In this document: positions 23,770 through 32,214 of the stretch, piece after piece | How positions within the stretch are numbered: position 1 is the stretch's first letter | Layout of the letters: every line of letters starts with the position of its first letter | Assembly: GCA_050304615.1 (NCBI GenBank) | Contig: JBNLDW010000012.1 | Location: forward strand, 248,001 to 312,000 | Direction of reading: 5' to 3' | Source: CBFDBF01 sp050304615 | Lineage (GTDB): Bacteria; Pseudomonadota; Gammaproteobacteria; Chromatiales; Chromatiaceae | DNA: 64,000 nucleotides | Translations under genes and position numbers: made by a program | The notes under the pieces: model-generated | The model's database searches: none | Told to the model about the DNA's origin: nothing | What the model saw: the letters and a program-made list of their open reading frames with translations, nothing else

Positions 23770-26097
23770 CTATGAAATTCTTAACCATGGCTCAAAATTA
23801 TCCCACACATGCCCCAGCATATTCTTTGATCGCTCATTAACAAGGCTTGCTGTCCAACGTTCTACTTTGGAAATCGCCTCAAGATAACCAAGATATTGCG
23901 ACTGTTCTAATATCAATTGCTGGCTCGGATTCAATTCCTTCAATACCTTCATTTTTTTACGTTTACTCTCTTGGCAAAGAGCCTGATAGTACTTTCTTTT
24001 TTGCACCCATGATTTATTACTTGCAGAAGAATTAGCACTAGAAGGCAGAATCGTCAAATTCCCAATCGTACCAAGCAGATCCCTGTCCTCATAAAATGTT
24101 TGATCCCAATCATCAGTAATTGTTTGAGGCGCAATGTGCTCTAGCGTAAATTTTTTTTCCGCGTCTTGCTCATCAAATAACTTCCAACGATACCAAGTCA
24201 ACATAGGGCTAGAACCATTTGTGCCATTCTCAACCATACCTGGGTTCTCAAAATCTGGGCATGTATCATGAAAAGAAGCAAGCATCATAATCCTAGTCAA
24301 AGGTTTTGAGATATCATAGACAGGAATTTTAGAAGCGGCATTAATCCATTTCTCTCTAAAATCCTTTTCATCTGCACCCAGTTTTTCTCTCAACTTCTCT
24401 GACAAAAAGAGTGAGAGTGATGACGATGCTGGAATTGCCATATTTCTCCTAGAGAACCCATCAATTCCAAGATCTTTATTCCCACTTTTCAAATAATCTC
24501 TGTACACGGAGTCTATACCAGCAGTATTCTTATGGGCACCTCGCCATAAAACAAAAAATGCGAGCATCGATTTCAGGGCTTTTTCTAGTTCATCTTTTGT
24601 TACACCTCTTGGCGAGGAATTTATAATTTCACTATAAAACCTTGAAATAATAGGAACAGTGATTTCATGGCCAGACTTCCTTAAAACATCAAGACATAGC
24701 AACATACTGTTCTCTTCTGTTGACGGTTTATTTATTATATTCGGCTCAGGACAATCCCATTCTTCATAATAAAATCTAGTGACATTTGAAAGATTCTTTA
24801 CAAACCCTCTTTTTGTATTCGCGTCTTCATCTCTGTACGATTTAAGTAAATAGCGTCTTTGATCACTAATATGTTTTGAGATCTTTTCACCGGTTTCTGA
24901 CAATGCGAATGATAACATTATTCTTGTTGTTGCTTTATGCTTCTCTTCAGCATTTGAAATAGAATCAAGAAAACCATCAATAACATCAAAGTATTTTTTA
25001 GATTCAGATCCTTCATAACTACCAAGCCCTTCTTCTTCAATAACTTTGGGCTTAAATGTTTCAATAGATGTTAGTGGCTCACCAGTAGTATTTAATGCCT
25101 CAAACATATCGAAAGCATATGCTTCATCCGTAACAGTCACGTAAGTAAGACATACGCGTTGAAGAAAATACTTCGAAAAAACAATAAGATTAATAGCTTC
25201 ACTAAATACGTCTGATTCGCCCTCTTTCGGGATTAGTCCTTCGGGAATATCAAACTGAAATGCATTACCAAATGTTCCACCCATTAGCTCTGAAATAATT
25301 GGGTAGCCATTGTCTGCGACTGATGATTTAGAGATGTCACGTAAATGTTTCTTAATACTTCTTATATTCTTAATAATTATTTCATGCGTCTCAAAGTCAG
25401 GATCATCATTGTCACAATCATAGGTAAAACTTATGTATTTTCCAGATTCATCAGCTGCAAGTATGTGCTGATTGTAAAGGTGCAAATATCGCGCAATTGG
25501 TGAATCATATTGCGCACCATTTTCTGTTTTTGACCAACAATCTTTATACGCCCTAATTAATTTAGGGTACCAACGATAAATTCTATCTCTACTCGAATTG
25601 GTATCCGTTGAAAAATACCTTAAATTTGCAACTTCCTGATTAATCTTATCTAACAACCATTCTACGTCATTAAGTTCGTTTGTTTGCGCTTCATCTGCTG
25701 ACAGTTTTTTTAATTTAGCACACCTATTTCCTATTTTATTTTCATACCCTTTTAAATAATCATGTAACAAAGTCATTATTAGTAGCATTGATGTTAACCG
25801 CTGCTGACCATCAATCACTAATACCACCTTCGATGGGACTTCACCCTTTTTATGAGGAACTATAGTTTCAAATTTGGTGTCATGAATGGTTAATATCGTA
25901 CCTATAAATGTAATTGCATCTTCATTTCTAATCGTGTTAGCTAAACCGTGAATAGCGTCTTCAAATATTCTACCTATATTTTTTTTATCCCATGTGTATG
26001 GCCTTTGATAAGCCGGCAAATAAAAACAAAGACCAGCCTCACTTACCGTATCAAATAAAGACTTTGGCTCAGAATTAAAAACGCCCCTTAAATCCAT
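23770..26097 (-). CDS. sspE: SspE-like DUF262/DUF1524 nuclease of a phosphorothioation defence system
   Basis: A 775-residue protein. The N-terminal DUF262 domain shows LPAYQRPYTWDKKN (27-40) and the nucleotide-binding motif VIDGQQRLTSMLL (94-106), where DGQQR is the motif linked to NTP hydrolysis in SspE. The C-terminal DUF1524 HNH-type nuclease shows FTLEHIAPQ and IGNLTILPSSANSSASNKSW. SspE senses phosphorothioate marks and nicks invading DNA. Generic GmrSD-like type IV enzymes share the domains, so the name rests on the operon (17 bp after sspD). AT-rich codon use differs from sspC. Confidence 0.78.
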   Translation of the reverse strand: MDLRGVFNSEPKSLFDTVSEAGLCFYLPAYQRPYTWDKKNIGRIFEDAIHGLANTIRNEDAITFIGTILTIHDTKFETIVPHKKGEVPSKVVLVIDGQQRLTSMLLIMTLLHDYLKGYENKIGNRCAKLKKLSADEAQTNELNDVEWLLDKINQEVANLRYFSTDTNSSRDRIYRWYPKLIRAYKDCWSKTENGAQYDSPIARYLHLYNQHILAADESGKYISFTYDCDNDDPDFETHEIIIKNIRSIKKHLRDISKSSVADNGYPIISELMGGTFGNAFQFDIPEGLIPKEGESDVFSEAINLIVFSKYFLQRVCLTYVTVTDEAYAFDMFEALNTTGEPLTSIETFKPKVIEEEGLGSYEGSESKKYFDVIDGFLDSISNAEEKHKATTRIMLSFALSETGEKISKHISDQRRYLLKSYRDEDANTKRGFVKNLSNVTRFYYEEWDCPEPNIINKPSTEENSMLLCLDVLRKSGHEITVPIISRFYSEIINSSPRGVTKDELEKALKSMLAFFVLWRGAHKNTAGIDSVYRDYLKSGNKDLGIDGFSRRNMAIPASSSLSLFLSEKLREKLGADEKDFREKWINAASKIPVYDISKPLTRIMMLASFHDTCPDFENPGMVENGTNGSSPMLTWYRWKLFDEQDAEKKFTLEHIAPQTITDDWDQTFYEDRDLLGTIGNLTILPSSANSSASNKSWVQKRKYYQALCQESKRKKMKVLKELNPSQQLILEQSQYLGYLEAISKVERWTASLVNERSKNMLGHVWDNFEPWLRIS

Positions 26098-26114
26098 TTT
26101 TCCCCCTGTAATTA

Positions 26115-26978
26115 TTATAAACTACAAATCAAACAAGCTTGATCTTCTGGATCATCATCCATTTCATCTTTCAAAATATCCTGCCACTTCATCTTCCCTT
26201 TATTATTCGTCTTGCTTTTAGATAGTTCATTTTCTTCAGCCCTAATCACGATCTCCTCAAGAGTGCCGGACTGGTGCCAAGTATAACCATTACCTAATTC
26301 AATTCGCTCACCCGTACCCCAATCAAATTTTCGCCGACCAACATTCTTTTCCATTTCTACGGCTTTTTGAAACAAATCTGGATGACGGCGCTTCAAGCCA
26401 AGCCACTCATCCTGGCGCTGAAAGAAGCAGAAAAAACAACCTGAGCGACTGCGCCATTCATAATAGGCTGGAATCCCAATGCTTTCCTCTAAAATACGAA
26501 ACACATCATCTCTTACAAGCCCATCTTCTACAAATGGGAACACAGCTTTAATGGTTGGTTTTTTGCTTATATAACCTTCACGATTCTCATCGGATCGAAT
26601 ACCCACATAGCTTATTACAGGATCATCCCTAACAAACTCCTCAAAAGGCTTAATCTTTAGCACCCTGGTGCACCAGCGCGCACGTACAGAGGGCAGCATG
26701 TTATCATGCATGGTAAGCCAATGATTGAAGTCTCTTGTGCTACTCAAACGATTTATAGGTTTACCGAGATGAGCCTCCAGCTTGTCTAACGCGTCATAGA
26801 CCTCTTGAAGCTCAGCCCCAGTGTCGGTAAAGAAGTACTCCATCTTATCGGCAATTTGCGGATAATTATCTTTCATATACACCGCTAATGCAGCGCTGTC
26901 TTTCCCACCGGAAACACCAAGTACATGTCGTGTGCTTTCAGGTGCATTCAAGGCCAACTCGAACCATTTTTGTGTCAT
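26115..26978 (-). CDS. sspD: SspD-like PAPS-reductase-family sulfurtransferase for DNA phosphorothioation
   Basis: A 287-residue protein of the PAPS reductase/ATP pyrophosphatase family. The PP-loop is GVSGGKDSAAL (Ser23-Ser28), and TDTGAELQEVYDAL follows. Cysteines at 103 (RARWCTRVLK), 181 and 184 (SGCFFCFFQ), plus a C-terminal CLIC pair, could hold a [4Fe-4S] cluster, as in DndC. DndC is longer. The size and the DUF4007 and ATPase neighbours point to SspD. It activates sulfur or phosphate for insertion of sulfur into the DNA backbone. It starts 2 bp after sspC. Confidence 0.85.
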   Translation of the reverse strand: MTQKWFELALNAPESTRHVLGVSGGKDSAALAVYMKDNYPQIADKMEYFFTDTGAELQEVYDALDKLEAHLGKPINRLSSTRDFNHWLTMHDNMLPSVRARWCTRVLKIKPFEEFVRDDPVISYVGIRSDENREGYISKKPTIKAVFPFVEDGLVRDDVFRILEESIGIPAYYEWRSRSGCFFCFFQRQDEWLGLKRRHPDLFQKAVEMEKNVGRRKFDWGTGERIELGNGYTWHQSGTLEEIVIRAEENELSKSKTNNKGKMKWQDILKDEMDDDPEDQACLICSL

Positions 26979-26980
26979 GA

Positions 26981-29900
26981 CTATTTTTCCCTCTTAAGTC
27001 TGGTCGTCTTTTTTACTGGTTTCTCATGTGCTGACAATGAACTTCTAACAGACAGAAACTCATCCACGATCTCTGCCAGAACTGCCATTTTCAATTCCTC
27101 ATCTTTTCCTTCTAATGATGACAGTATATCCTTTTTAATCGTCTTTATGGACTCATGCCGCCGCTTATTCACAACAATAACTTCATCATAATCTGGCGCG
27201 CCTTTTTTTACACTACGCAACAGATAGACATCAAAATCAGTACCTGATCTTTCTGCATTTTCCTTATAGTGAAGGCGCAACCTCTCTAACTCACCGAGTT
27301 TACGTGAAAACACTGTCAGTCGATATTCAGCCGAATCCCGATCTGAATCCGTCCATTTCTCTGAAGCCTTTTGTCCCAAGAAACTTAGCATCTCATCCAG
27401 CCATGCCTCGGGTGTACCAGCAGTACGAAGGGCTCGGTGAATAAACGCCTTCAAACCGTCACGATCAATGGTGTACTCTTCCAATCCGCGACAACGCCCA
27501 GCTACCGCCTCCCGCAACTCAGGCAGCTCTAGTGTTTTGTCGACCATAAATGCCTGCGCCAACAGCGCTCTAAACTCATCCTTCAAGTTTGGTAGGCAAT
27601 ACTTAAGCTCACGCAAGGTATCAGTGAGATTCTTTGATAACTTAGCCACTTCAGCTGCATCATCCTGTGCCTTTTTTAGATCAACACCTAATGCTTGCGG
27701 CAATTCCTTCATCATCAGGTTCATGGGCGACTTAGATAACTTAAAGAGAGTACGTAGCTTTTGTGCGCGTGCGGAAAGACGTGTTATCTCCGTAGTCGTT
27801 TGGGTGAACTGTGGAAGGTTAAGAACCATCTGCGCAATTGGCCTTGCTAACTCAAGAATTGATCGCTGCTTATTATCAGTATAGAGAGAATGAGAATAGG
27901 CCTCATATATAGAGTAATTTACCCCAGTAATCTTGAATCTTTGCACAGTAAAATCGTCAGGTTTTTTAAGAAAACGCTCCACCTGTTCTTCTGCAAAGTA
28001 AGGCGTATAGATCTTGCCCTCAAAGATCGCTAATTCTTGCTGATTGGCAATGAGGGATGCAAGATAAAGAATCGGCAATAATCCCTCTTTAATCCCATAG
28101 GGCGGCGCCATAAGCTCACTGTTCAGCTCAATTAGAGACTTGGGTAGCTGCTCGGTAGAATCAAGAAACTTTTCGATACGGCGCCACACGGGGAAAACAT
28201 TACAAGGATCTTTCCTTTTTGTCGGCCCGCGAAATCTCCAGGTTCCGTCTCGCCCCTTAACATGCAAGCACGTTTTTCTGAGAACTGCGCGATAGATGGC
28301 CTTTTCCGGTGGAAACTTATCTATGCCCAAATCCATTTTTTGCTCATGTTTGAACATGGCAATTACTAGTTTATTCCTGGCAGCATTGGCCTGTGCTGAC
28401 GGTTTATCTCTATTAATCAATTCATTATAGATACGTGGACTCTTTGAATATATCTCTTCCAGTGCATTGGACAACACCTCTTGGAGGGCTCGCTTGCTTG
28501 TTACCTTTAATGGCTTACCAGCATTAAACCAGTCACTTGATTCCGGCTCATCTGTAAGACGACCTAGCAATTCATCCTCATTACATATCGCCGCATTGTA
28601 GCGATCTTTAAACTCACGCTGGGCAACCGGGTCGGAATTGAGTTCTTGAGCGTTTTGTTGTATCCGCTCCAACGCCAAAACTTCAGTGACATTCTCCCGT
28701 AACTGTTCCCCATTAAAAGCGATTACTGTAATATCACGGTCAGAATAAAACCGGCGAACTTTTGCTTGGAAGAATTCGTCATCGTTCTTCTGTTCGGCAA
28801 GATAGAAGATAATCCGCGCATCCTGGCTCACCTTCCCTGCCGCACAATAGCTGTCCCTATCGACGAAAGTGGGTACGAAATAGCGCAATGCACCGTTCTT
28901 TATACTGTATTTGCGCGCCACAATAGGGGGTAGACTATGTCGCTCATTGAGGGTTGCGGCAAGTTTGATGTTTTTAAGCTTACTACGCTCCGCCTCCACT
29001 TCGGAGTCAATATCAAAATCACTGCCCTGCCAAACACGGTACTCGGAGCTAAATTTACGAAACTGTACAACCGCCTGCTTCTTCAAGTCAGCAATTACTG
29101 GAGCAATCAGTTTTTCATCCGGTAGGCAGAGATTCACTACGGCTTGTGAGGCCTTGAAGCCACCCTGTGCACCGACAATATTCAATAGCCCCACTGCCTT
29201 AAGTAGCTGTGCATGCTCAGGTGCAACATCACCAAGTCGCTCAACCGCGGTAACCACTTCGGCCCAACGTCGATGAGTAAAGTGATCTGTCAGAGCGGAG
29301 GATTGATTGAGGATGAAATACTCGTATATCTCCCACGGGTATATCCAATCCCCCACCTTTTCACAGCGACTTAGACCGTCCTGAAAACCGTGTGCCTCGC
29401 GAGAACCAAGATAACTGAATAGGGTGCGTTCATTTTGAGCAACTTTTTGGCACAGAATTGGCAACAGCAATGCACTGACAGGATGTAGTGGATAGCAACG
29501 TGCAAACAGATCTACAGTCGTTGCTTCATCCAATGTACCGGGGATGGCATTCGCTTTATGGAGTGCCCTGGCCATTTGCCTAGCCACACGCTGTATCTTG
29601 TTCGACTCTGTCTTGCTAAATTCATGTTTGATGGCAGCACCAACAATACGCAGGGTTTGTTCAGCAGATTCAAGAAACGGTATGTTCTCGAACCGTCCTT
29701 GGACCTTTGCCCACTCATTCTTCAACGACTCACCAAGTCCTCTGGCATACTGCTCAAAGGCCTGGTGTAGCATCACCACTAATGAGAGCTTAACTGCGTG
29801 GTTAGACAGAGCATGTTCCGCCAGGGCTTGTAGTAAAAAAATATCGTTCGCACCGTAATGCCGCGCTTCGTATTCAAGAAACTTACCTAGCTCATCTATG

Positions 29901-30466
29901 ACAATCAAAATACCAGAGTATTTGCCTGCAAGAGCGTCTTGCAGGCGTTTAACCACATTGATAATCTCATTGCTTGTTGGCTGTTCTTTACGCTCAGCAA
30001 GATCCGTTAATTCCCCAATAACTTTGCACCGTCCATGCAAAATGGTCTGCGCCTTATCCGCTAGTGCTTGCACTAAACGACGGCCGCAAGGTTCAGGACT
30101 GCCAGTAAGCAGCACTGTGCAATATCCCGCGCTATTACGGGTAAGGTTTCTATATTTAAGCCCCAAACCTCGATCTGAACTACCTAGTTTTTTCAGCGCT
30201 GTTTCTGTGGTCAGCTCATCAGGCGCACTCAATAGATGAGAGAGAAATACAGCAAAGGAGGATTTACCTGATCCATAAGGCCCAACCAGTGACCAGGCGC
30301 GTGGACTCTCATCGGCTTTAAAGGCAGCTGCCATGCTCTCAAGAGTACGCAATGCACGCGTGGTTGGAATATAGGCATCAATGACTGAGGTCGATTCTGC
30401 GTCACGCTCAAGATTGATAGAACGCGTATAGTTGGTGTTAATACGGATCTTGTTTTGGATGCTCAT
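26981..30466 (-). CDS. sspC: SspC-like large ATPase of a phosphorothioation system
   Basis: A 1161-residue P-loop ATPase. Walker A is GPYGSGKSS (62-70) and Walker B is ILIVIDELGKFLE (186-198). The remaining 900 residues are mostly helical with no domain I can name; the region about 900-970 looks like a coiled coil. In SspBCD systems the ATPase SspC works with the nickase SspB and the sulfurtransferase SspD. The start codon overlaps the sspB stop codon by 4 bp (ATGA), so translation is coupled. Base composition is less AT-rich than in the genes that follow. Confidence 0.82.
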   Translation of the reverse strand: MSIQNKIRINTNYTRSINLERDAESTSVIDAYIPTTRALRTLESMAAAFKADESPRAWSLVGPYGSGKSSFAVFLSHLLSAPDELTTETALKKLGSSDRGLGLKYRNLTRNSAGYCTVLLTGSPEPCGRRLVQALADKAQTILHGRCKVIGELTDLAERKEQPTSNEIINVVKRLQDALAGKYSGILIVIDELGKFLEYEARHYGANDIFLLQALAEHALSNHAVKLSLVVMLHQAFEQYARGLGESLKNEWAKVQGRFENIPFLESAEQTLRIVGAAIKHEFSKTESNKIQRVARQMARALHKANAIPGTLDEATTVDLFARCYPLHPVSALLLPILCQKVAQNERTLFSYLGSREAHGFQDGLSRCEKVGDWIYPWEIYEYFILNQSSALTDHFTHRRWAEVVTAVERLGDVAPEHAQLLKAVGLLNIVGAQGGFKASQAVVNLCLPDEKLIAPVIADLKKQAVVQFRKFSSEYRVWQGSDFDIDSEVEAERSKLKNIKLAATLNERHSLPPIVARKYSIKNGALRYFVPTFVDRDSYCAAGKVSQDARIIFYLAEQKNDDEFFQAKVRRFYSDRDITVIAFNGEQLRENVTEVLALERIQQNAQELNSDPVAQREFKDRYNAAICNEDELLGRLTDEPESSDWFNAGKPLKVTSKRALQEVLSNALEEIYSKSPRIYNELINRDKPSAQANAARNKLVIAMFKHEQKMDLGIDKFPPEKAIYRAVLRKTCLHVKGRDGTWRFRGPTKRKDPCNVFPVWRRIEKFLDSTEQLPKSLIELNSELMAPPYGIKEGLLPILYLASLIANQQELAIFEGKIYTPYFAEEQVERFLKKPDDFTVQRFKITGVNYSIYEAYSHSLYTDNKQRSILELARPIAQMVLNLPQFTQTTTEITRLSARAQKLRTLFKLSKSPMNLMMKELPQALGVDLKKAQDDAAEVAKLSKNLTDTLRELKYCLPNLKDEFRALLAQAFMVDKTLELPELREAVAGRCRGLEEYTIDRDGLKAFIHRALRTAGTPEAWLDEMLSFLGQKASEKWTDSDRDSAEYRLTVFSRKLGELERLRLHYKENAERSGTDFDVYLLRSVKKGAPDYDEVIVVNKRRHESIKTIKKDILSSLEGKDEELKMAVLAEIVDEFLSVRSSLSAHEKPVKKTTRLKREK

Positions 30467-31383
30467 GCGGCAATATCCTTGGCATGACCTAAATAATGGA
30501 ATGCCAAAAAACGCATGGGATCAGCCTCATCCAAACGATATACCTGATGTATTCCTGCGGTCTCCCGCACCTCAAAGAGTCCTGGAATATCATTTATTAG
30601 CTTCTCTAATTTTGTTAGCAAGGCATTTTCAGTCAGACGAAAAACCGCACCTGGTGAAGAATAACCAGCCTTAGCATACATTAGATCTTCAATAGGTAAC
30701 TCCGAAACATCTAGGTCATTAAATAGTTCGGACATGGCATATCCGAAGATGCCTATTGGTAATCCTTCCCGCTCATCCGGTGCAGAGATATAACCACGGC
30801 CAGTTGATGACTGTGTTATGAGTTTTAACTGAGTCAGTGGGGAATCAAGCATATCTTCCAATGGAGTCCTTGTATTTCCGCGTGCACGAGCAAACATGCG
30901 AAGTACCAAAGCAGCATCTTTCTCCATGGTAGTGACAGCGCATTTTGATGTAATCTCTTGAACTGCGAAATCTAACAACGACGCAACTACTTCGGCGGTC
31001 CCAAACTCCGGCTTGTGGAAGTGATTAAAAAACCAAAACCATGCAGTAGCTTGTTCAGGGTTAGAGGCAATAAGCCAATGTACTAACCAAATTGTGGCCT
31101 CATCCTCTAGATATTGATCGTAACCATCTGCACCAAAAATAGCCTCACCAAGAACAGTAGTCTTATAACCCTTATCAACAGGTTCAATAAGACGGGTCGC
31201 TAACAACCAATAACGGATGGCGTTGACCATATTCTTTCCCACGCCCAGCGTAACAGTAGCTTCATCAGTGGTGAAAATCGAAGGATTTTCACTGAGTGCT
31301 TGGATACCTTTGGTAATCCAGCTATAGCGCAACGCAAATGTCTCATGTCGGCCAAACCCTACTTTATTTGGTTTAAACTTCAT
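30463..31383 (-). CDS. sspB: SspB-like DUF4007 protein (DNA nickase of phosphorothioation)
   Basis: A 306-residue DUF4007 protein. The family opening FGRHETFALRYSWITKGIQAL is clear (residues 10-30), as is WLVHWLIASNPEQATAWFWFFN (about 103-124). SspB nicks DNA so that SspC and SspD can insert sulfur on one strand. It is the second gene of the unit. Its start overlaps the stop of the small upstream gene (ATGA) and its end overlaps sspC in the same way. DUF4007 together with a PP-loop sulfurtransferase is the hallmark that separates this locus from a dnd cluster. Confidence 0.87.
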   Translation of the reverse strand: MKFKPNKVGFGRHETFALRYSWITKGIQALSENPSIFTTDEATVTLGVGKNMVNAIRYWLLATRLIEPVDKGYKTTVLGEAIFGADGYDQYLEDEATIWLVHWLIASNPEQATAWFWFFNHFHKPEFGTAEVVASLLDFAVQEITSKCAVTTMEKDAALVLRMFARARGNTRTPLEDMLDSPLTQLKLITQSSTGRGYISAPDEREGLPIGIFGYAMSELFNDLDVSELPIEDLMYAKAGYSSPGAVFRLTENALLTKLEKLINDIPGLFEVRETAGIHQVYRLDEADPMRFLAFHYLGHAKDIAA

Positions 31384-31580
31384 TTGTTCAATTCCTTGCT
31401 ATGCTTCCCACCACCAAATAAAGGCAAACTGGGCTGGGCCTTATCTTTGAGAAAGCTCTCTACGTGTTCCAGAAACCATTGTTTCAGATGCCTTCCATCC
31501 TTGTCTAGCGCCGAATAGAGTTCCTGTTTTAGATCCGGATCGATCCCCACAACAATCCGTCCGCTTGCACCTATAGCCAT
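31380..31580 (-). CDS. Small ribbon-helix-helix-like protein leading the Ssp-type operon
   Basis: A 66-residue protein. GRIVVGIDPDLKQELYSALDKDGRHLKQWFLEHVESFL has the strand-helix-helix layout of ribbon-helix-helix proteins. It begins the operon and overlaps sspB by 4 bp. A palindromic site 27 bp upstream of its start (31607-31635) is a natural target, so I read it as the operon's autoregulator. It may instead be an accessory subunit of SspB. Confidence 0.7.
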   Translation of the reverse strand: MAIGASGRIVVGIDPDLKQELYSALDKDGRHLKQWFLEHVESFLKDKAQPSLPLFGGGKHSKELNK

Positions 31581-31606
31581 AATCGCACCATTAACTAATA
31601 ATTAAT

Positions 31607-31635
31607 GTTATGTAACATAGCATATGTAACATAAC
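31607..31635. promoter_or_regulatory. Palindromic operator upstream of the Ssp-type operon
   Basis: GTTATGTAACATA, a GCA spacer and TATGTAACATAAC form an inverted repeat with a single mismatched pair in 13-bp arms. TATGTAACATA is also a direct repeat. It lies 27 bp before the first start codon of the minus-strand operon, in the expected promoter zone. Confidence 0.65.
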
Positions 31636-31685
31636 ACAGGCCATACGCCAGCAAGGATGTATTAAAAGCGTATACCTGCAAGATA

Positions 31686-31700
31686 GTTCTATATTGGTTC
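31686..31700. promoter_or_regulatory. LexA-type SOS box between the Ssp-type operon and the polymerase
   Basis: GTTCTATATTGGTTC, followed by T, matches GTTCT-N6-GTTCT at all ten fixed positions. TATAAT at 31701-31706 follows directly and would be a -10 reading to the right. The box is 106 bp upstream of the defence operon start (leftward) and 515 bp upstream of the polymerase gene, which has its own box. Confidence 0.65.
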
Positions 31701-31746
31701 TATAATAGCTGTACTGTGCCTTTTGTCTAGGTGGATTTTGTAGAAA

Positions 31747-31914
31747 CTAATCTGAATTGATAAAAAACAGCGTCAGAGAGCAACTATTTCTAATATTAGG
31801 AAGGAATGGAGTGCAGATACTTCCCTTATCCTGAATAACCCACCCGGCGGCGACAAGCTTCTGCTCTATCACCTTGCGGGTTTCAACTTCTGGAAGTGTA
31901 TTTTCTGGAACCAT
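31747..31914 (-). pseudogene. Remnant of a type I restriction HsdR-like N-terminus
   Basis: A 55-codon frame too short to be functional. Its first half reads LPEVETRKVIEQKLVAAGWVIQD (as motif: TRKVIEQKLVAAGWVIQD), typical of the N-terminal segment of HsdR-like restriction subunits. After about residue 32 the similarity stops and the frame ends in TAG. This is most likely the relic of an older restriction gene at the same site, showing that the locus has hosted defence genes before. Confidence 0.5.
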
Positions 31915-32160
31915 TTATTCTTAGCCTTCCGTGTAGTGGTTTGATTCTACTCCTAATTGGCCCACTTTATCCATGTTTGGCGGGGTGTAGCGGACATGGT
32001 ACGGGGAGGTGGATGGTAGAAGGCTTCCGCTTTAGACTCCTCTTCCTAGATAGACTTCCCCTCTTAGACTCCCCCTCCTAGCCTCCCCCACTAGTGGGGG
32101 AGGAAAATATTTGTGGGCGAGGGATATTTGTGGGGGTGGGATAGGGAGCCTAGATTGATT
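31915..32160. other. Region upstream of the polymerase with a palindromic-element fragment
   Basis: No gene supported. 32030-32105 holds ACTCCCCCTCCTAGCC and a CCCCCACTAGTGGGGG palindrome, a fragment of the element family found at 34.8-40.8 kb. A 61-codon hydrophobic frame (GTG at 31896) runs through the region but I do not accept it as a gene. Confidence 0.55.
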
Positions 32161-32175
32161 GTTCTATGTTTGTTC
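32161..32175 (+). promoter_or_regulatory. LexA-type SOS box of the polymerase-SRAP operon
   Basis: GTTCTATGTTTGTTC (then T) fits GTTCT-N6-GTTCT at all ten positions. TATATAC follows as a possible -10. It lies 39 bp upstream of the polymerase ATG. Confidence 0.75.
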
Positions 32176-32214
32176 TATATACTTATCTCCCCGCTAGACA
32201 TCGGCCGTACCAGC

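Noticed and set aside
20515..31383. Classification of the island as a dnd (DndBCDE) system
   Set aside because: No DndB, DndD or DndE is present; the sulfurtransferase is shorter than DndC, and DUF4007 plus the large ATPase are Ssp hallmarks. Only the methyltransferase family is shared with dnd loci.
31896..32081. 61-codon GTG-started hydrophobic frame downstream of the SOS box at 31686, considered as a TisB-like toxin
   Set aside because: It runs into the palindromic-element fragment, overlaps the restriction relic, and has only a weak ribosome site. Conservation data would be needed to revive it.
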